In this document: one piece after another, positions 40,532-49,236 of the stretch
Position numbering within the stretch: the stretch's first letter is position 1
How the letters are laid out: each line of letters begins with the position of its first letter
NCBI GenBank assembly: GCA_965229645.1
Contig: OZ245893.1
Coordinates: 992,001-1,056,000, forward strand
Source: CAXQZM01 sp965229645
Lineage (GTDB): Bacteria > Pseudomonadota > Alphaproteobacteria > UBA7985
Reading direction: 5' to 3'
DNA: 64,000 bases
The notes under the pieces: generated by a model
What the model was told of the DNA's origin: nothing
Seen by the model: the letters and a program-made list of their open reading frames with translations, nothing else
Databases searched by the model: none
Program-made: the position numbers and the translations under genes

Positions 40532-40930
40532 TCAAGAAAGGCCGAACGCGTTTTCGATGTGCCGGGTCTGACCCGCCCGATCGATCAAAAAGACATCGAA
40601 CCGCAGACCAAAGCCAGCATATTCGGGTTTGGTGCCCATCCAGGTGTCCGCCGCGCGCAAGAGGCGTTGCTGCTGTTCGGCGGTTAGGGCGTAGGCGGCG
40701 CTACGCAGGTCCGCGCGGGTTTTGACCTCGACAAAGACAAGGCGATTTTGCTTAGGCGCTTTCAAGATGAGGTCGAGTTCACCCGCCGCCGTTTTGGCGC
40801 GGCGGGCGAGGACCTGGTACCCCCCAGCCTCTAGCACGCGCGCGGCTTTGGTTTCGGCGGCTAAGCCCTTGGCGTAGCTGGAGGTGAAGTCCCCCGTTTT
40901 CTTACCGCGTATTTTCGTCAGGTTGATCAT
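40532..40930 (-). CDS. yraN: YraN-family (UPF0102) putative endonuclease-like protein
   Basis: This 132-residue protein has the YraN/UPF0102 core GELDLILKAPKQNRLVFVEV followed by KTR, a PD-(D/E)xK nuclease-like arrangement. Family members occur next to rsmI and gshB in many proteobacteria, as here. The start overlaps the rsmI end by 29 bp. The biological role is not established. Confidence 0.92.
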   Translation of the reverse strand: MINLTKIRGKKTGDFTSSYAKGLAAETKAARVLEAGGYQVLARRAKTAAGELDLILKAPKQNRLVFVEVKTRADLRSAAYALTAEQQQRLLRAADTWMGTKPEYAGFGLRFDVFLIDRAGQTRHIENAFGLS

Positions 40931-41801
40931 GGCGCAACTCCAAAGCCCGTGCGTAGACTTGCGACTTAGGCAGTTTTGTCCGCTTTGCCACTCCCCTCGC
41001 CGCCTCAGAAACAGTTTGGCTGGTCAGGGCCGCGCGCAGCAAGGTGTCGAGGTCGCCCTGGTCTTCCTGCTTGGGCGCGGGGCCGAACAGCAGCACCAGT
41101 TCGCCCTTGGGGACGGGCCTTTGGCTGTAGTGCTGCCCGAGGCTCTCGACCGTGCCTGTTTGCATTTCTTCGAACTTTTTGGTCAGCTCGCGTGCGGTCG
41201 CTGCGGCGCGATGGCCCCCAAGGACCGCTGCCGCGTCGTGCAACGTCGCAACCAGACGGCGGGGGGCCTCGAAGAAGAGGCTGGTGGCCTGCAAGGTGCG
41301 AATTTCGTGCAGGGCCGCTTGCCTGGCGCTTGATTTCGGCGGCAAAAATCCGCCGAAGTAGAAGCGGTCGCTGGGCAAGCCCGAGAGGATCAGGGCCAGG
41401 ATCGGCGCGGCGGGCCCAGGCGTGGCGGTTACGGACAATCCCGCCGCCTGCACCGCCCGCACCAAGGCATAGCCAGGGTCCGAGATCAGCGGCGTGCCCG
41501 CGTCGCTGACCAAGGCGACGGCTTGACCCGCGCGCAGGCGGGCCACGACCTGTTCGATCAGGTCGCGTTCGCGATGGTCATCGCACCTTTGCAGGCGAGC
41601 CTTGACCCCTTGTAGGGTCAACAACTTGGCGGTGACGCGCGTATCCTCGCACAGGACCAAATCCGCCGCCGCCAAAGCCGCCAAGCCGCGCGGCGGCATG
41701 TCGGCCAAATTGCCGATGGGCGTCGCGACCAGCGTCAAGGTTCCAGGGTCGCGCGCAGGCGTTGCATGAGGGGCGTGCGTTGGACGCGGATCAGGGCGCA
41801 T
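40902..41801 (-). CDS. rsmI: 16S rRNA (cytidine1402-2'-O)-methyltransferase
   Basis: This 299-residue SAM-dependent enzyme methylates C1402 in the ribosome decoding centre. The SAM-binding motifs VATPIGNL, LCEDTR and SDAGTPLISDPGY of the tetrapyrrole-methylase fold are all present. Its start overlaps hemW by 11 bp and its end overlaps yraN by 29 bp, indicating strong translational coupling. Confidence 0.96.
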   Translation of the reverse strand: MRPDPRPTHAPHATPARDPGTLTLVATPIGNLADMPPRGLAALAAADLVLCEDTRVTAKLLTLQGVKARLQRCDDHRERDLIEQVVARLRAGQAVALVSDAGTPLISDPGYALVRAVQAAGLSVTATPGPAAPILALILSGLPSDRFYFGGFLPPKSSARQAALHEIRTLQATSLFFEAPRRLVATLHDAAAVLGGHRAAATARELTKKFEEMQTGTVESLGQHYSQRPVPKGELVLLFGPAPKQEDQGDLDTLLRAALTSQTVSEAARGVAKRTKLPKSQVYARALELRHDQPDENTR

Positions 41802-43002
41802 GGGTCAGCAGATAGGGGGTTAGGGCATCCAGGCGCAAGCGCCCTTGCGGCGTCGCGCGGCGATGGCCTTGCGTTTCCTCCAAATCGCCCGAGGCCAGCA
41901 GGGCCGCGATGCGGTTGGGCGCACAGAGGCCCCACGCGGGGCTCGTAAGCGGCAGACCTTGTTGCAGGCGCAAGCCGAAGATCAGCTGTTCCTCTGCCCG
42001 ATCGGGGGCGCTCAGGGCTTCCTGCACCTCCAGGCCATGACCCAAAGTTGCAACTTGTTTCAGGTATCCCGCGGGGCTCTTGCGCGTGATCCGCCGCTCC
42101 CACACGCCATCAAGGCGCAAGGCGCGACCTTCGGCGCCAGGGCCGATGCCCAAGTAGCCGTGCCCGCGCCAGCCGAGCCAAGAATGGCGACTTTCGTGCC
42201 CAGGTTTGGCGAAGTTTGAGACCTCGTAGGCGTGCAAGCCCGCCGCCGCCATTTGATCGACCAAATGCTCGTACAGGTCCGCGGCTTCGTCCGCGTCCAT
42301 GGGGGTCCAATCCCCGCGCCGCACCGCCGCGCCGAAGGCCGTGCCGGGTTCGATGCCGAGTTGATAGACCGAAACATGGCCCAGCCCCAAGCTCAGGGCC
42401 TGGGCGACTTGGGCACTTTGCCAGGCTAGGGATCGACCTGGTAGGGCCGTCATGAGATCGAGGCTGGCGCAATCAAAGGTTGCGCACGCTGCCGCGACGG
42501 CAGCGCGCGCCTCGGCGGCGCTGTGGTCCCGCCCCAAAAAGTCTAGCGCCCGATCGTCGAACGACTGCACGCCTAAGGACACGCGGTTGACCCCTGCGGC
42601 GGCAAAGTCGGCGAACTTGGCCTGGGTCGCGCCGTTGGGATGGACCTCTAGGGTGATTTGCGGCCATGCGGCGGCGGGCCAGCGGGCCAGGACCCCGTCG
42701 ATAAGGTGCCCAATGGCACGCGGGGACAGCAGCGAAGGCGTGCCGCCGCCGAAATAGAGGGATTGCAAGGGTGCTAGGTGCTGCCCCGCCATCTGGTGGT
42801 CCAAATCGGCCAGCAGCGCCTTGATCCACTGCGTTTCGTCCGCTTGCGTTTTGGCGATGTGGACGTTGAAATCGCAGTAGGGGCACTTGGCCGTGCAAAA
42901 CGGCCAGTGGACATAGAGGCTGGGGACGCCCTGGATCGGGGATGGTTCAGGGCCTGGTTGAGGGTCCAGGTCAGGCAAAGCAGGTTGCGACCAGCTGCGC
43001 AA
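41791..43002 (-). CDS. hemW: Heme chaperone HemW (radical SAM protein)
   Basis: This 403-residue radical-SAM protein has the cluster motif CTAKCPYCDFN near residue 36, GGGTPSLL and the long NRVSLGVQSF stretch, and the C-terminal HemN-like domain. The family delivers heme and is often misnamed oxygen-independent coproporphyrinogen oxidase. Its ATG lies inside the end of rdgB (32-bp overlap), an order common in proteobacteria. Confidence 0.94.
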   Translation of the reverse strand: MRSWSQPALPDLDPQPGPEPSPIQGVPSLYVHWPFCTAKCPYCDFNVHIAKTQADETQWIKALLADLDHQMAGQHLAPLQSLYFGGGTPSLLSPRAIGHLIDGVLARWPAAAWPQITLEVHPNGATQAKFADFAAAGVNRVSLGVQSFDDRALDFLGRDHSAAEARAAVAAACATFDCASLDLMTALPGRSLAWQSAQVAQALSLGLGHVSVYQLGIEPGTAFGAAVRRGDWTPMDADEAADLYEHLVDQMAAAGLHAYEVSNFAKPGHESRHSWLGWRGHGYLGIGPGAEGRALRLDGVWERRITRKSPAGYLKQVATLGHGLEVQEALSAPDRAEEQLIFGLRLQQGLPLTSPAWGLCAPNRIAALLASGDLEETQGHRRATPQGRLRLDALTPYLLTHAP

Positions 43003-43573
43003 AGGCTTGGGCGCGGTGGCTCATGGCGTGTTTTTCGGCGGGGTCCATGTCGCCGAAGCTGCGATCATGACCCGTGGGGACGAAGACAGGGTCAAAGCCA
43101 AACCCGCGCGTTCCGCTGGGGGGAAAGTTCAAGGTCCCTGCCACTTGGCCGTGGAAAGTTTCCACATGGGCGTCGGGCCACGCGAGCGCGAGGACGCAGT
43201 GGAATTGCGCGGCGCGGTCGGTCTTGCCCGCCATGTCGCGCTCAAGACGCGCCATGGCCCAATCGAAGTCGCGGACGCCAGGGTCCCGTTCGGCGTAGGG
43301 CGCCGTATCGACGCCAGGGCGACCGCCCAGCGCGTCCACGCACAGGCCCGAATCATCGGCAAGCGCGGGCAGGCCCGTAGCCTCCGACGTGTGCAAGGCC
43401 TTGAGGTGGGCATTGCCGACGAAGGTGCGTTCGGTTTCTAGGGGTTCAGAAACGCCCAGGTCGCCAGCGCTGACCACCTCCACCTCAAAAGCGGCCAGAA
43501 GATCGGCAATTTCCCGCACCTTGCCGAGGTTGTGGCTGGCGATGACGAGCTTGGGGTCCGTGAACCTGCGCAC
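42971..43573 (-). CDS. rdgB: XTP/dITP diphosphatase (RdgB/HAM1)
   Basis: This 200-residue enzyme removes non-canonical purine nucleoside triphosphates. It has IASHNLGKVREI at the N-terminus, the metal-binding LADDSGLCVDAL, and SHRAQAF near the end. It begins 13 bp after the aspartate aminotransferase and overlaps hemW. Confidence 0.95.
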   Translation of the reverse strand: MRRFTDPKLVIASHNLGKVREIADLLAAFEVEVVSAGDLGVSEPLETERTFVGNAHLKALHTSEATGLPALADDSGLCVDALGGRPGVDTAPYAERDPGVRDFDWAMARLERDMAGKTDRAAQFHCVLALAWPDAHVETFHGQVAGTLNFPPSGTRGFGFDPVFVPTGHDRSFGDMDPAEKHAMSHRAQAFAQLVATCFA

Positions 43574-43586
43574 GGGAACCGATCCC

Positions 43587-44801
43587 TCAGCTTAGGTCGG
43601 CGACGGCGCGGTCGATGCGGTCCAGGGCTTCGTCCAAAGCCTCCATCGAGGTGGCGTAGGAAATGCGGAAGTGCGGCTCCAGGCCAAAGGCGATACCTGG
43701 CACCACCGCCACTTGCGCGGCGTCGAGCAGGTAGGTGGCAAAGTCGCCGTCGTTGGCGATGGTCTGACCCGCAGGCGTGGCCTTGCCGATCAGGCCCGCC
43801 AAGCTGGGATAGACGTAAAAGGCCCCCTCGGGCAGGGCGCAGTCGATGCCGTCCATGGCGTTGAGGCGGGCGACCACCCGATTGCGGCGCGCCTGAAAAG
43901 CCGCGTTGCGCTCGGCCAAAAAACCCGAATCGCCAGTCAAAGCTGCCACCGTTGCGGCTTGCGATACCGAAGAAGGGTTGGAGGTCGATTGCGACTGCAC
44001 CTTACCCATGGCCTTGATGAGGGGCGCGGGACCGCCCGCGTAACCGATGCGCCAACCCGTCATGGCATAAGCCTTGGAGACACCATTGCACGTTAAGGTG
44101 CGATCCTGCAATTCGGGGCAAACTTGCGCGATGGTGGCGTACTCAAAACCGTCGTAGACCAAATGCTCGTACATATCGTCGGTCATGATCAATACCTGGG
44201 GGAAATCCCTCAGCACCGCCCCGAGCGCGCGCAGATCGTCGGCGCTGTAGGCCGCGCCTGTGGGGTTAGACGGGGAGTTGAGCACGAGCCACTTGGTACG
44301 GTCGGTAATCGCGGCGCGGAGATCGGCGGGTTGCAGCTTAAAATTGACCTCGGCGCCCGCGGTCACGAACTTGGGCGTGCCTTCGGCCAGGATCGCCATG
44401 TCGGGGTAGGAAACCCAGTAAGGCGCGGGGATCAGCACCTCATCACCTGGGTTCAGGGTGGCCATGAAGGCGTTGTAGAGCACTTGCTTGCCGCCCGTGC
44501 CGACGGTGATTTGGGTCTTGGGGTCGTAGCTCAAGTCATTTTCGCGGGCGAATTTGTCGGCGATGGCGGCCTTGAGGGCGGGCGTGCCATCGACGGCGGT
44601 GTACTTGGTTTCTCCAGCGGCGATGGCGGCGTAGCTGGCTTGCTTAACGAACTCGGGCGTGTCGAAATCGGGTTCGCCCGCGGCCAGACCGATGATGGGG
44701 ATGCCCTCGGCCTTCATTTCCGCGGCCTTGGCGCTGATCGCCATGGTCGGGGACGGTTTGATGTTGGAAAGGCGGGTGGCGAGTTGGTCGATGACGGGCA
44801 T
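43587..44801 (-). CDS. aatA: Aspartate aminotransferase (class I/II)
   Basis: This 404-residue PLP enzyme interconverts aspartate/oxaloacetate and glutamate/2-oxoglutarate. It has NSPSNPTGA, the PLP lysine in SKAYAMTGWRIGYAGG, and the conserved C-terminal Arg in HFRISYA. The ATG at 44801 gives the usual start IDQLATRLSNIKPSPTMAIS; the upstream frame extension is rejected. It is divergent from the DMT transporter gene. Confidence 0.93.
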   Translation of the reverse strand: MPVIDQLATRLSNIKPSPTMAISAKAAEMKAEGIPIIGLAAGEPDFDTPEFVKQASYAAIAAGETKYTAVDGTPALKAAIADKFARENDLSYDPKTQITVGTGGKQVLYNAFMATLNPGDEVLIPAPYWVSYPDMAILAEGTPKFVTAGAEVNFKLQPADLRAAITDRTKWLVLNSPSNPTGAAYSADDLRALGAVLRDFPQVLIMTDDMYEHLVYDGFEYATIAQVCPELQDRTLTCNGVSKAYAMTGWRIGYAGGPAPLIKAMGKVQSQSTSNPSSVSQAATVAALTGDSGFLAERNAAFQARRNRVVARLNAMDGIDCALPEGAFYVYPSLAGLIGKATPAGQTIANDGDFATYLLDAAQVAVVPGIAFGLEPHFRISYATSMEALDEALDRIDRAVADLS

Positions 44802-44865
44802 AGGGCGATTCCTGGCGTGATTAGGGCCTTGGGTTTTAGCCATGACGGCCTAAGGATCAAGGCCT

Positions 44866-45798
44866 ATGAACCGCGCATCGCAGACCGCCCTGTGCCTCGC
44901 CATCGTTTTGATCGGCTGGGGCGTGTCGTGGGAGCTGCTGCCCTACCAAACGGGCACCGACGATTTGCCCGAGGCAACGGTGCCCGTGTTCTATCGGTTC
45001 CTGTTCTCCGGCCTCTTGTTCGTCGCCTTCATCTTGCTGCGGGACCTGCGGCGCGGGCAGATCAGCTTTGACTTTTCTTTGAGCACCTGGGGCCTTGTCG
45101 CTTTGCTCGGCGCGGGGTTCTTTTCGGTCAACTACTCGCTCTACTACATGGGCCAACGCGGGTTGCCGCCAGGCTTGGTCTCCCTGTTCTTTGCCTTTGT
45201 TGTCGTGACGAATTTGATCTTGACCTCGCTGGTTGCGCGGCGGCCGCCGCCGATGCGCATGACCTTCGCGGCCCTGATTGGGCTGGTTGGGGTCGCGGCG
45301 GTCCTCTCTCCCAGCATCTGGGCCGATGGCGGGATTTCCTACGATTGGGTGACTTTGCGGCAAGCGGGGTTATGCCTGGCAGGAACGCTGGTGGTCAGCC
45401 TTGCAACCCTGGTGCAGGTGGAAATGAACCGTCGCCAGGCGCCCGTGGTCACGACCACCGCCTTTGCCATGATGTTCGGGGCGAGCTACGTCGGGCTCTA
45501 TTCGCTTTGGCAGGGCTATTCTTTTGACATCAGCGCCGAGCCCGCCCATTTTTACAGCGCGCTTGCGGTCCTGGTGCTCTTGAGTTCGATCGGGGGCTTT
45601 TCGGCCTACCTAAAGCTCGTCGGTTTGATCGGGCCGAACCGGGGCGCCTATGTCAACTTGGGTACCGCGGTGGTGGCCTTAGTGATTTCTTATTTTAGGG
45701 GAACGGGCGACACTTTGACCAGCTTGCAACTGCTGGGTGTTGCCCTGATCCTATTGGGGGGATATTTGATTCTGAGGTTTAAGGAACAGACGGCCTAA
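44866..45798 (+). CDS. DMT-superfamily (EamA) transporter
   Basis: This 310-residue inner-membrane protein has about ten hydrophobic segments forming two EamA repeats. Such proteins export or import amino acids, nucleotide sugars or other metabolites, and the substrate is not readable from the sequence. It lies 12 bp upstream of moaA on the same strand and may share a transcript with it. Confidence 0.9.
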   Translation: MNRASQTALCLAIVLIGWGVSWELLPYQTGTDDLPEATVPVFYRFLFSGLLFVAFILLRDLRRGQISFDFSLSTWGLVALLGAGFFSVNYSLYYMGQRGLPPGLVSLFFAFVVVTNLILTSLVARRPPPMRMTFAALIGLVGVAAVLSPSIWADGGISYDWVTLRQAGLCLAGTLVVSLATLVQVEMNRRQAPVVTTTAFAMMFGASYVGLYSLWQGYSFDISAEPAHFYSALAVLVLLSSIGGFSAYLKLVGLIGPNRGAYVNLGTAVVALVISYFRGTGDTLTSLQLLGVALILLGGYLILRFKEQTA

Positions 45799-45810
45799 AG
45801 TACCTCCCCT

Positions 45811-46800
45811 ATGCAAGACCCCTTTGGCAGAACCATCACCTACCTGCGCCTTTCGGTGACCGATCGCTGCGACTTTCGCTGCACCTATTGCATGGCCGAG
45901 CATATGACCTTCCTGCCCAAGGCTGAGGTCTTGACGCTGGAGGAGATGGGACGGCTGGCCCAGGCCTTCATTGAATTGGGCGTCAGCAAAATTCGCTTAA
46001 GCGGCGGGGAACCCTTGGTGCGCAAGGGGGTTGTGCAGCTGTTTCGCGACATCGGCCGCCATCGCAACACGGGGGCCTTGCGCGAATTGACGCTGACCAC
46101 CAACGCCAGCCAACTGCATCGCACCGCCGATGATCTGTACGCGGCGGGCGTGCGGCGCGTCAATGTTTCCCTCGACAGCTTGCAGCCGCAGCCGTTCAAT
46201 TTCATCACCCGTGGCGGCGATTTGACGCAAGTCCTCCAAGGGATTGAGGCGGCCAAGCGCGCGGGCCTCAAGATCAAGATCAATACCGTGGCGCTGAAGA
46301 ATTTTAACGAGGGCGAGTTGGACACCTTCGTCGCATGGTGCGGGGCCGAAGGCTTTGATCTGACCTTTATCGAAGTCATGCCGCTGGGGGACATGGGCCA
46401 GGTCCAGCGCACCGACCAGTTCCTGCCCTTAACCGAAGTGCGTGCGCGCCTCAGCCAGCGCTGGACCCTGCGCCCGACGCCCTACCGCACGGGCGGGCCG
46501 TCGCGCTACGTCGAGGTCGGGGAAACGGGCCAGCGCCTGGGCTTCATCTCGCCTTTGACCCAAAACTTCTGCGACGGCTGCAACCGCGTGCGCGTGACCT
46601 GCACGGGGCGTTTGGTACTTTGCTTGGGGCACGAGGACGGCGTCGATCTGCGCCCCGTCCTGCGCGCCAGCGAAGGCCTAGACCCCGTTAAGCGAACCAT
46701 CGTCAAAGCCTTAGGGTTGAAGCCAGAACGGCACGATTTTCGGATCGCCGAGGGCGCCCAACCCGCCGTGGCCCGCCACATGTCCACTACGGGCGGATGA
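45811..46800 (+). CDS. moaA: GTP 3',8-cyclase, molybdenum cofactor biosynthesis protein A
   Basis: This 329-residue radical-SAM enzyme performs the first step of molybdopterin synthesis. The N-terminal cluster is CDFRCTYC (Cys 20, 24, 27), the second cluster is FCDGCNRVRVTCTG and the later Cys, and the protein ends in the required Gly-Gly. The usual partners (moaC, moaB) are not adjacent. It is convergent with rplA across a 136-bp REP-like region. Confidence 0.95.
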   Translation: MQDPFGRTITYLRLSVTDRCDFRCTYCMAEHMTFLPKAEVLTLEEMGRLAQAFIELGVSKIRLSGGEPLVRKGVVQLFRDIGRHRNTGALRELTLTTNASQLHRTADDLYAAGVRRVNVSLDSLQPQPFNFITRGGDLTQVLQGIEAAKRAGLKIKINTVALKNFNEGELDTFVAWCGAEGFDLTFIEVMPLGDMGQVQRTDQFLPLTEVRARLSQRWTLRPTPYRTGGPSRYVEVGETGQRLGFISPLTQNFCDGCNRVRVTCTGRLVLCLGHEDGVDLRPVLRASEGLDPVKRTIVKALGLKPERHDFRIAEGAQPAVARHMSTTGG

Positions 46801-46898
46801 TGGATCCTGCGACTTCGCTTCGCCCCGCGCTGTATGACGGTGGTCTAGAGGCCCGACATTCCCTCACGATGTCACGCTGCGCGCAGTCGCAGCATCCA
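46801..46898. repeat. REP/BIME-like inverted repeat between moaA and rplA
   Basis: TGGATCCTGCGACTTCGC at 46801-46818 is repeated inverted as GCGCAGTCGCAGCATCCA at 46881-46898 (two mismatches). Inside is the small hairpin GACAT...ATGTC (46855-46873). Bases 46834-46873 recur at 55161-55200 with about five mismatches. It follows the moaA stop at once and is placed to stop transcription in both directions. Confidence 0.75.
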
Positions 46899-46936
46899 TC
46901 ACTGAACGTCAGCCGCGAGAACGTCAGGTGCCGACC

Positions 46937-47638
46937 TTAGCTGGCTTCTGTCGCGGCGGCGACGTCGAGTTTTACGCCTGGGCCCATGGTGGAACTGACC
47001 GAGATGCGGCGGACGTAAGCGCCTTTGGCGCCTGTGGGCTTGGCTTTGACGATGGCATCGACGAACGTTTTGATATTGACCCGCATGGCCTCCTCAGTAA
47101 AGGACGCTTTGCCAACGCCCGCATGGACGACGCCGTTCTTTTCGGCGCGGAACTGCACCTGCCCGCCTTTGGCATCCTTGACCGCCTGGCCAGGGCTCGG
47201 TGTTACGGTGCCCACCTTGGGGTTGGGCATGAGGCCTTTGGGACCGAGAATTTTGCCGAGCCGCCCGACCAGGGGCATCATGTCAGGCGTGGCGATCAGG
47301 CGATCAAAGTTGATGTCGCCGCCCTGGATCGCCTCCATCAGATCTTCCGCGCCGATGATGTCCGCGCCTGCGGCCTTGGCTTCCTCGGCCTTGGCATCAC
47401 GGGCGAAGACCGCCACGCGCACGGACTTGCCCGTGCCGTAGGGCAAATTGACGGCGCCGCGCACGTTCTGATCGGCGTGGCGGGGATCGACGCCCAAATT
47501 CATGGCGACCTCGACCGTCTCGTCGAACTTGGCGGTCGCGTTGGCGCGGAGCAGCGTCACCGCCTCGTCAATTGTATAGAATTTTTCCCGGTCGACCGCG
47601 GTGCGGGCGGCGCGTAAGCGTTTTCCGTGACTTGCCAT
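46937..47638 (-). CDS. rplA: 50S ribosomal protein L1
   Basis: This 233-residue protein forms the L1 stalk of the large subunit and can repress its own mRNA. Sequence motifs such as DETVEVAMNLGVDPRHADQN, GTGKSVRVAVFA, and LGKILGPKGLMPNPK are diagnostic. It follows rplK by three bases. Downstream there is no rplJ: the operon is cut off by a REP-like element and moaA. Confidence 0.98.
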   Translation of the reverse strand: MASHGKRLRAARTAVDREKFYTIDEAVTLLRANATAKFDETVEVAMNLGVDPRHADQNVRGAVNLPYGTGKSVRVAVFARDAKAEEAKAAGADIIGAEDLMEAIQGGDINFDRLIATPDMMPLVGRLGKILGPKGLMPNPKVGTVTPSPGQAVKDAKGGQVQFRAEKNGVVHAGVGKASFTEEAMRVNIKTFVDAIVKAKPTGAKGAYVRRISVSSTMGPGVKLDVAAATEAS

Positions 47639-47642
47639 GGTT

Positions 47643-48071
47643 CTAATCCCTTACCTCAAAGCCCATGGAGCGCGCGGATCCAGCGATGATGGCCATAGCT
47701 GCCTCCAGATCGTTGGCGTTTAAGTCCGCCATCTTGGCCTCGGCGATTTCGCGCACCTGGTCCTTGGTCACCGTTCCAGCGACCTGGGTGCCAGCGTTGG
47801 AGCCGCCTTTGGGTTTGCCCGCCGCTTTCTTTAGGTAGTACGACGCTGGGGCGGTTTTCATTTCGAATGAAAACGACTTGTCGGAATAGACCGTGATGAC
47901 GACTGGGGTCGGGACGCCCTGTTCCAATTCTTGGGTCTTGGCGTTGAACGCCTTACAAAATTCCATGATGTTGACGCCGCGCTGCCCCAACGCAGGGCCG
48001 ACGGGCGGTGACGGGTTTGCTTGACCCGCAGGCACCTGCAATTTCAGGGTGCCGTCAATTTTTTTTGCCAT
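47643..48071 (-). CDS. rplK: 50S ribosomal protein L11
   Basis: This 142-residue protein binds the GTPase-associated centre of 23S rRNA. It starts MAKKIDGTLKLQVPAGQANPS... (first 20 residues shown) at the ATG 48071, and has the typical PPVGPALGQRGVNIMEFCK. A longer frame upstream is not used. The 185-bp leader between nusG and rplK is GC-rich with several possible stems; L1-binding leaders are known in this position, but I cannot identify one with confidence. Confidence 0.98.
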   Translation of the reverse strand: MAKKIDGTLKLQVPAGQANPSPPVGPALGQRGVNIMEFCKAFNAKTQELEQGVPTPVVITVYSDKSFSFEMKTAPASYYLKKAAGKPKGGSNAGTQVAGTVTKDQVREIAEAKMADLNANDLEAAMAIIAGSARSMGFEVRD

Positions 48072-48256
48072 ATGAACCTCTAAACTGGCGAGCCTTTGGG
48101 GACTTGACCCCGCGCCTTTACCGACAGGGGGACCCCAAAGGGGGTTGAGGGGTGTGGTGCGGGGTGACGCCCCTCCCACAAAGAAACGGCCCCCTCTTGG
48201 AGGCGACTTGGGGGCCTATAGGGGCACGCCTGGTGCCCGTCCAGCATTTTTGATCG

Positions 48257-48796
48257 CTAAACCTTTTCGACCTGGGCGTAGTCCAACTCCACCGGGGTGG
48301 CGCGGCCGAAAATCGACACGGAGATTTTGAGGCGGGCCTTTTCCTCATCGACCCCTTCGACCATGCCGTTGAAGGACGCAAAGGCCCCATCCTTGACCCG
48401 CACCTCTTCGCCCACGGAAAAAATGATCGACGGGCGCGGTTTTTCGACGCCCTCTTGGACTTGGTTGATGACCCGCATGGCCTCGGCATCGGGGATGGCG
48501 ATGGGCTTGGCTTTGGCGCCGCCGCCCAAAAAATTGGTGACGCGCGGGGTGTTTTTGACCAGCGACCAGGCCTCGTCGGTCAGGCACATCTTGGCGAGTA
48601 TATAGCCTGGGTAGAACTTGCGCTCGGTCTCGACTTTTTTGCCCTTGCGGACCTCGGTCACTTGTTCTGAGGGGACGACGAGATCGACGAACTGGTCGCT
48701 GAGGCCCTTGCGGGCCGCTTGCTCTCGCAAGGAGTCGCAGATCTTGGCCTCGAAGCCCGAATAGACGTTGATGATGTACCATTTCGCGGGGACCAT
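48257..48796 (-). CDS. nusG: Transcription termination/antitermination protein NusG
   Basis: This 179-residue factor binds RNA polymerase and couples it to Rho and ribosomes. The N-terminal NGN domain begins KWYIINVYSGFE, with FLGGGAKAKPI typical of alphaproteobacteria; the KOW domain follows (VRVKDGAFASFNGMVEGVD). The ATG at 48796 lies five bases after the secE stop and follows GAGG. Confidence 0.97.
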   Translation of the reverse strand: MVPAKWYIINVYSGFEAKICDSLREQAARKGLSDQFVDLVVPSEQVTEVRKGKKVETERKFYPGYILAKMCLTDEAWSLVKNTPRVTNFLGGGAKAKPIAIPDAEAMRVINQVQEGVEKPRPSIIFSVGEEVRVKDGAFASFNGMVEGVDEEKARLKISVSIFGRATPVELDYAQVEKV

Positions 48797-48800
48797 GGCC

Positions 48801-49001
48801 TCAAACCCCTCCAACTAAGGACGCGACCGTCCGAATCAAGAAGTCACGCGTGGTGATGATCAGGGCGTCGGCGCCGAAGAACAGGAACGCCATGATCAGG
48901 GCCAAGATGACCACCATGAGCGCTGTGATCAGCACCTCGCGCCAGGTCGGCACGGTGACGCGCAAAATCTGCTCTCGGACTTCCCGATAAAACTTCATCA
49001 T
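48801..49001 (-). CDS. secE: Preprotein translocase subunit SecE
   Basis: This 66-residue protein is the short, single-membrane-segment SecE of alphaproteobacteria. It has an amphipathic helix (FYREVREQILRVTVPTWREV) and one hydrophobic segment (TALMVVILALIMAFLFFGAD). Two ATG codons occur at 49001 and 48998; GAGG lies six bases before the first. It precedes nusG, the standard order. Confidence 0.95.
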   Translation of the reverse strand: MMKFYREVREQILRVTVPTWREVLITALMVVILALIMAFLFFGADALIITTRDFLIRTVASLVGGV

Positions 49002-49081
49002 GGCAAACCTCAACTGCTGGGGGTCGCGCTCTCGACCTCGCCCGTATGTGCTGCCCCGATGGATCAATTTCAAGGCGGAAT

Positions 49082-49157
49082 TGGCAGGGGTAGCAGGACT
49101 CGAACCCGCGACACTCGGTTTTGGAGACCGATGCTCTACCAACTGAGCTATACCCCT
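49082..49157 (-). tRNA. trnW: tRNA-Trp (anticodon CCA)
   Basis: The 76-nt gene folds into a full cloverleaf: acceptor AGGGGTA/TACCCCT, D-loop AGCTCAGTTGGTAGAGC, anticodon loop with CCA, T-arm GGGTTCGAGTCC. CCA at the 3' end is encoded. It precedes secE, the usual location of trnW in alphaproteobacteria. Confidence 0.97.
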
Positions 49158-49236
49158 AAGCGGCCTCCGCCTATAAGGGGATGAGCCGCAAATGGCAAAG
49201 CGGTTTTTTGCTTCACGAGGAAGGCGAACAGCTGGC

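Noticed and set aside
48072..48256. L1-binding autoregulatory leader before rplK
   Set aside because: Several GC-rich stems are possible but I could not identify the L1 target motif; not strong enough to list.
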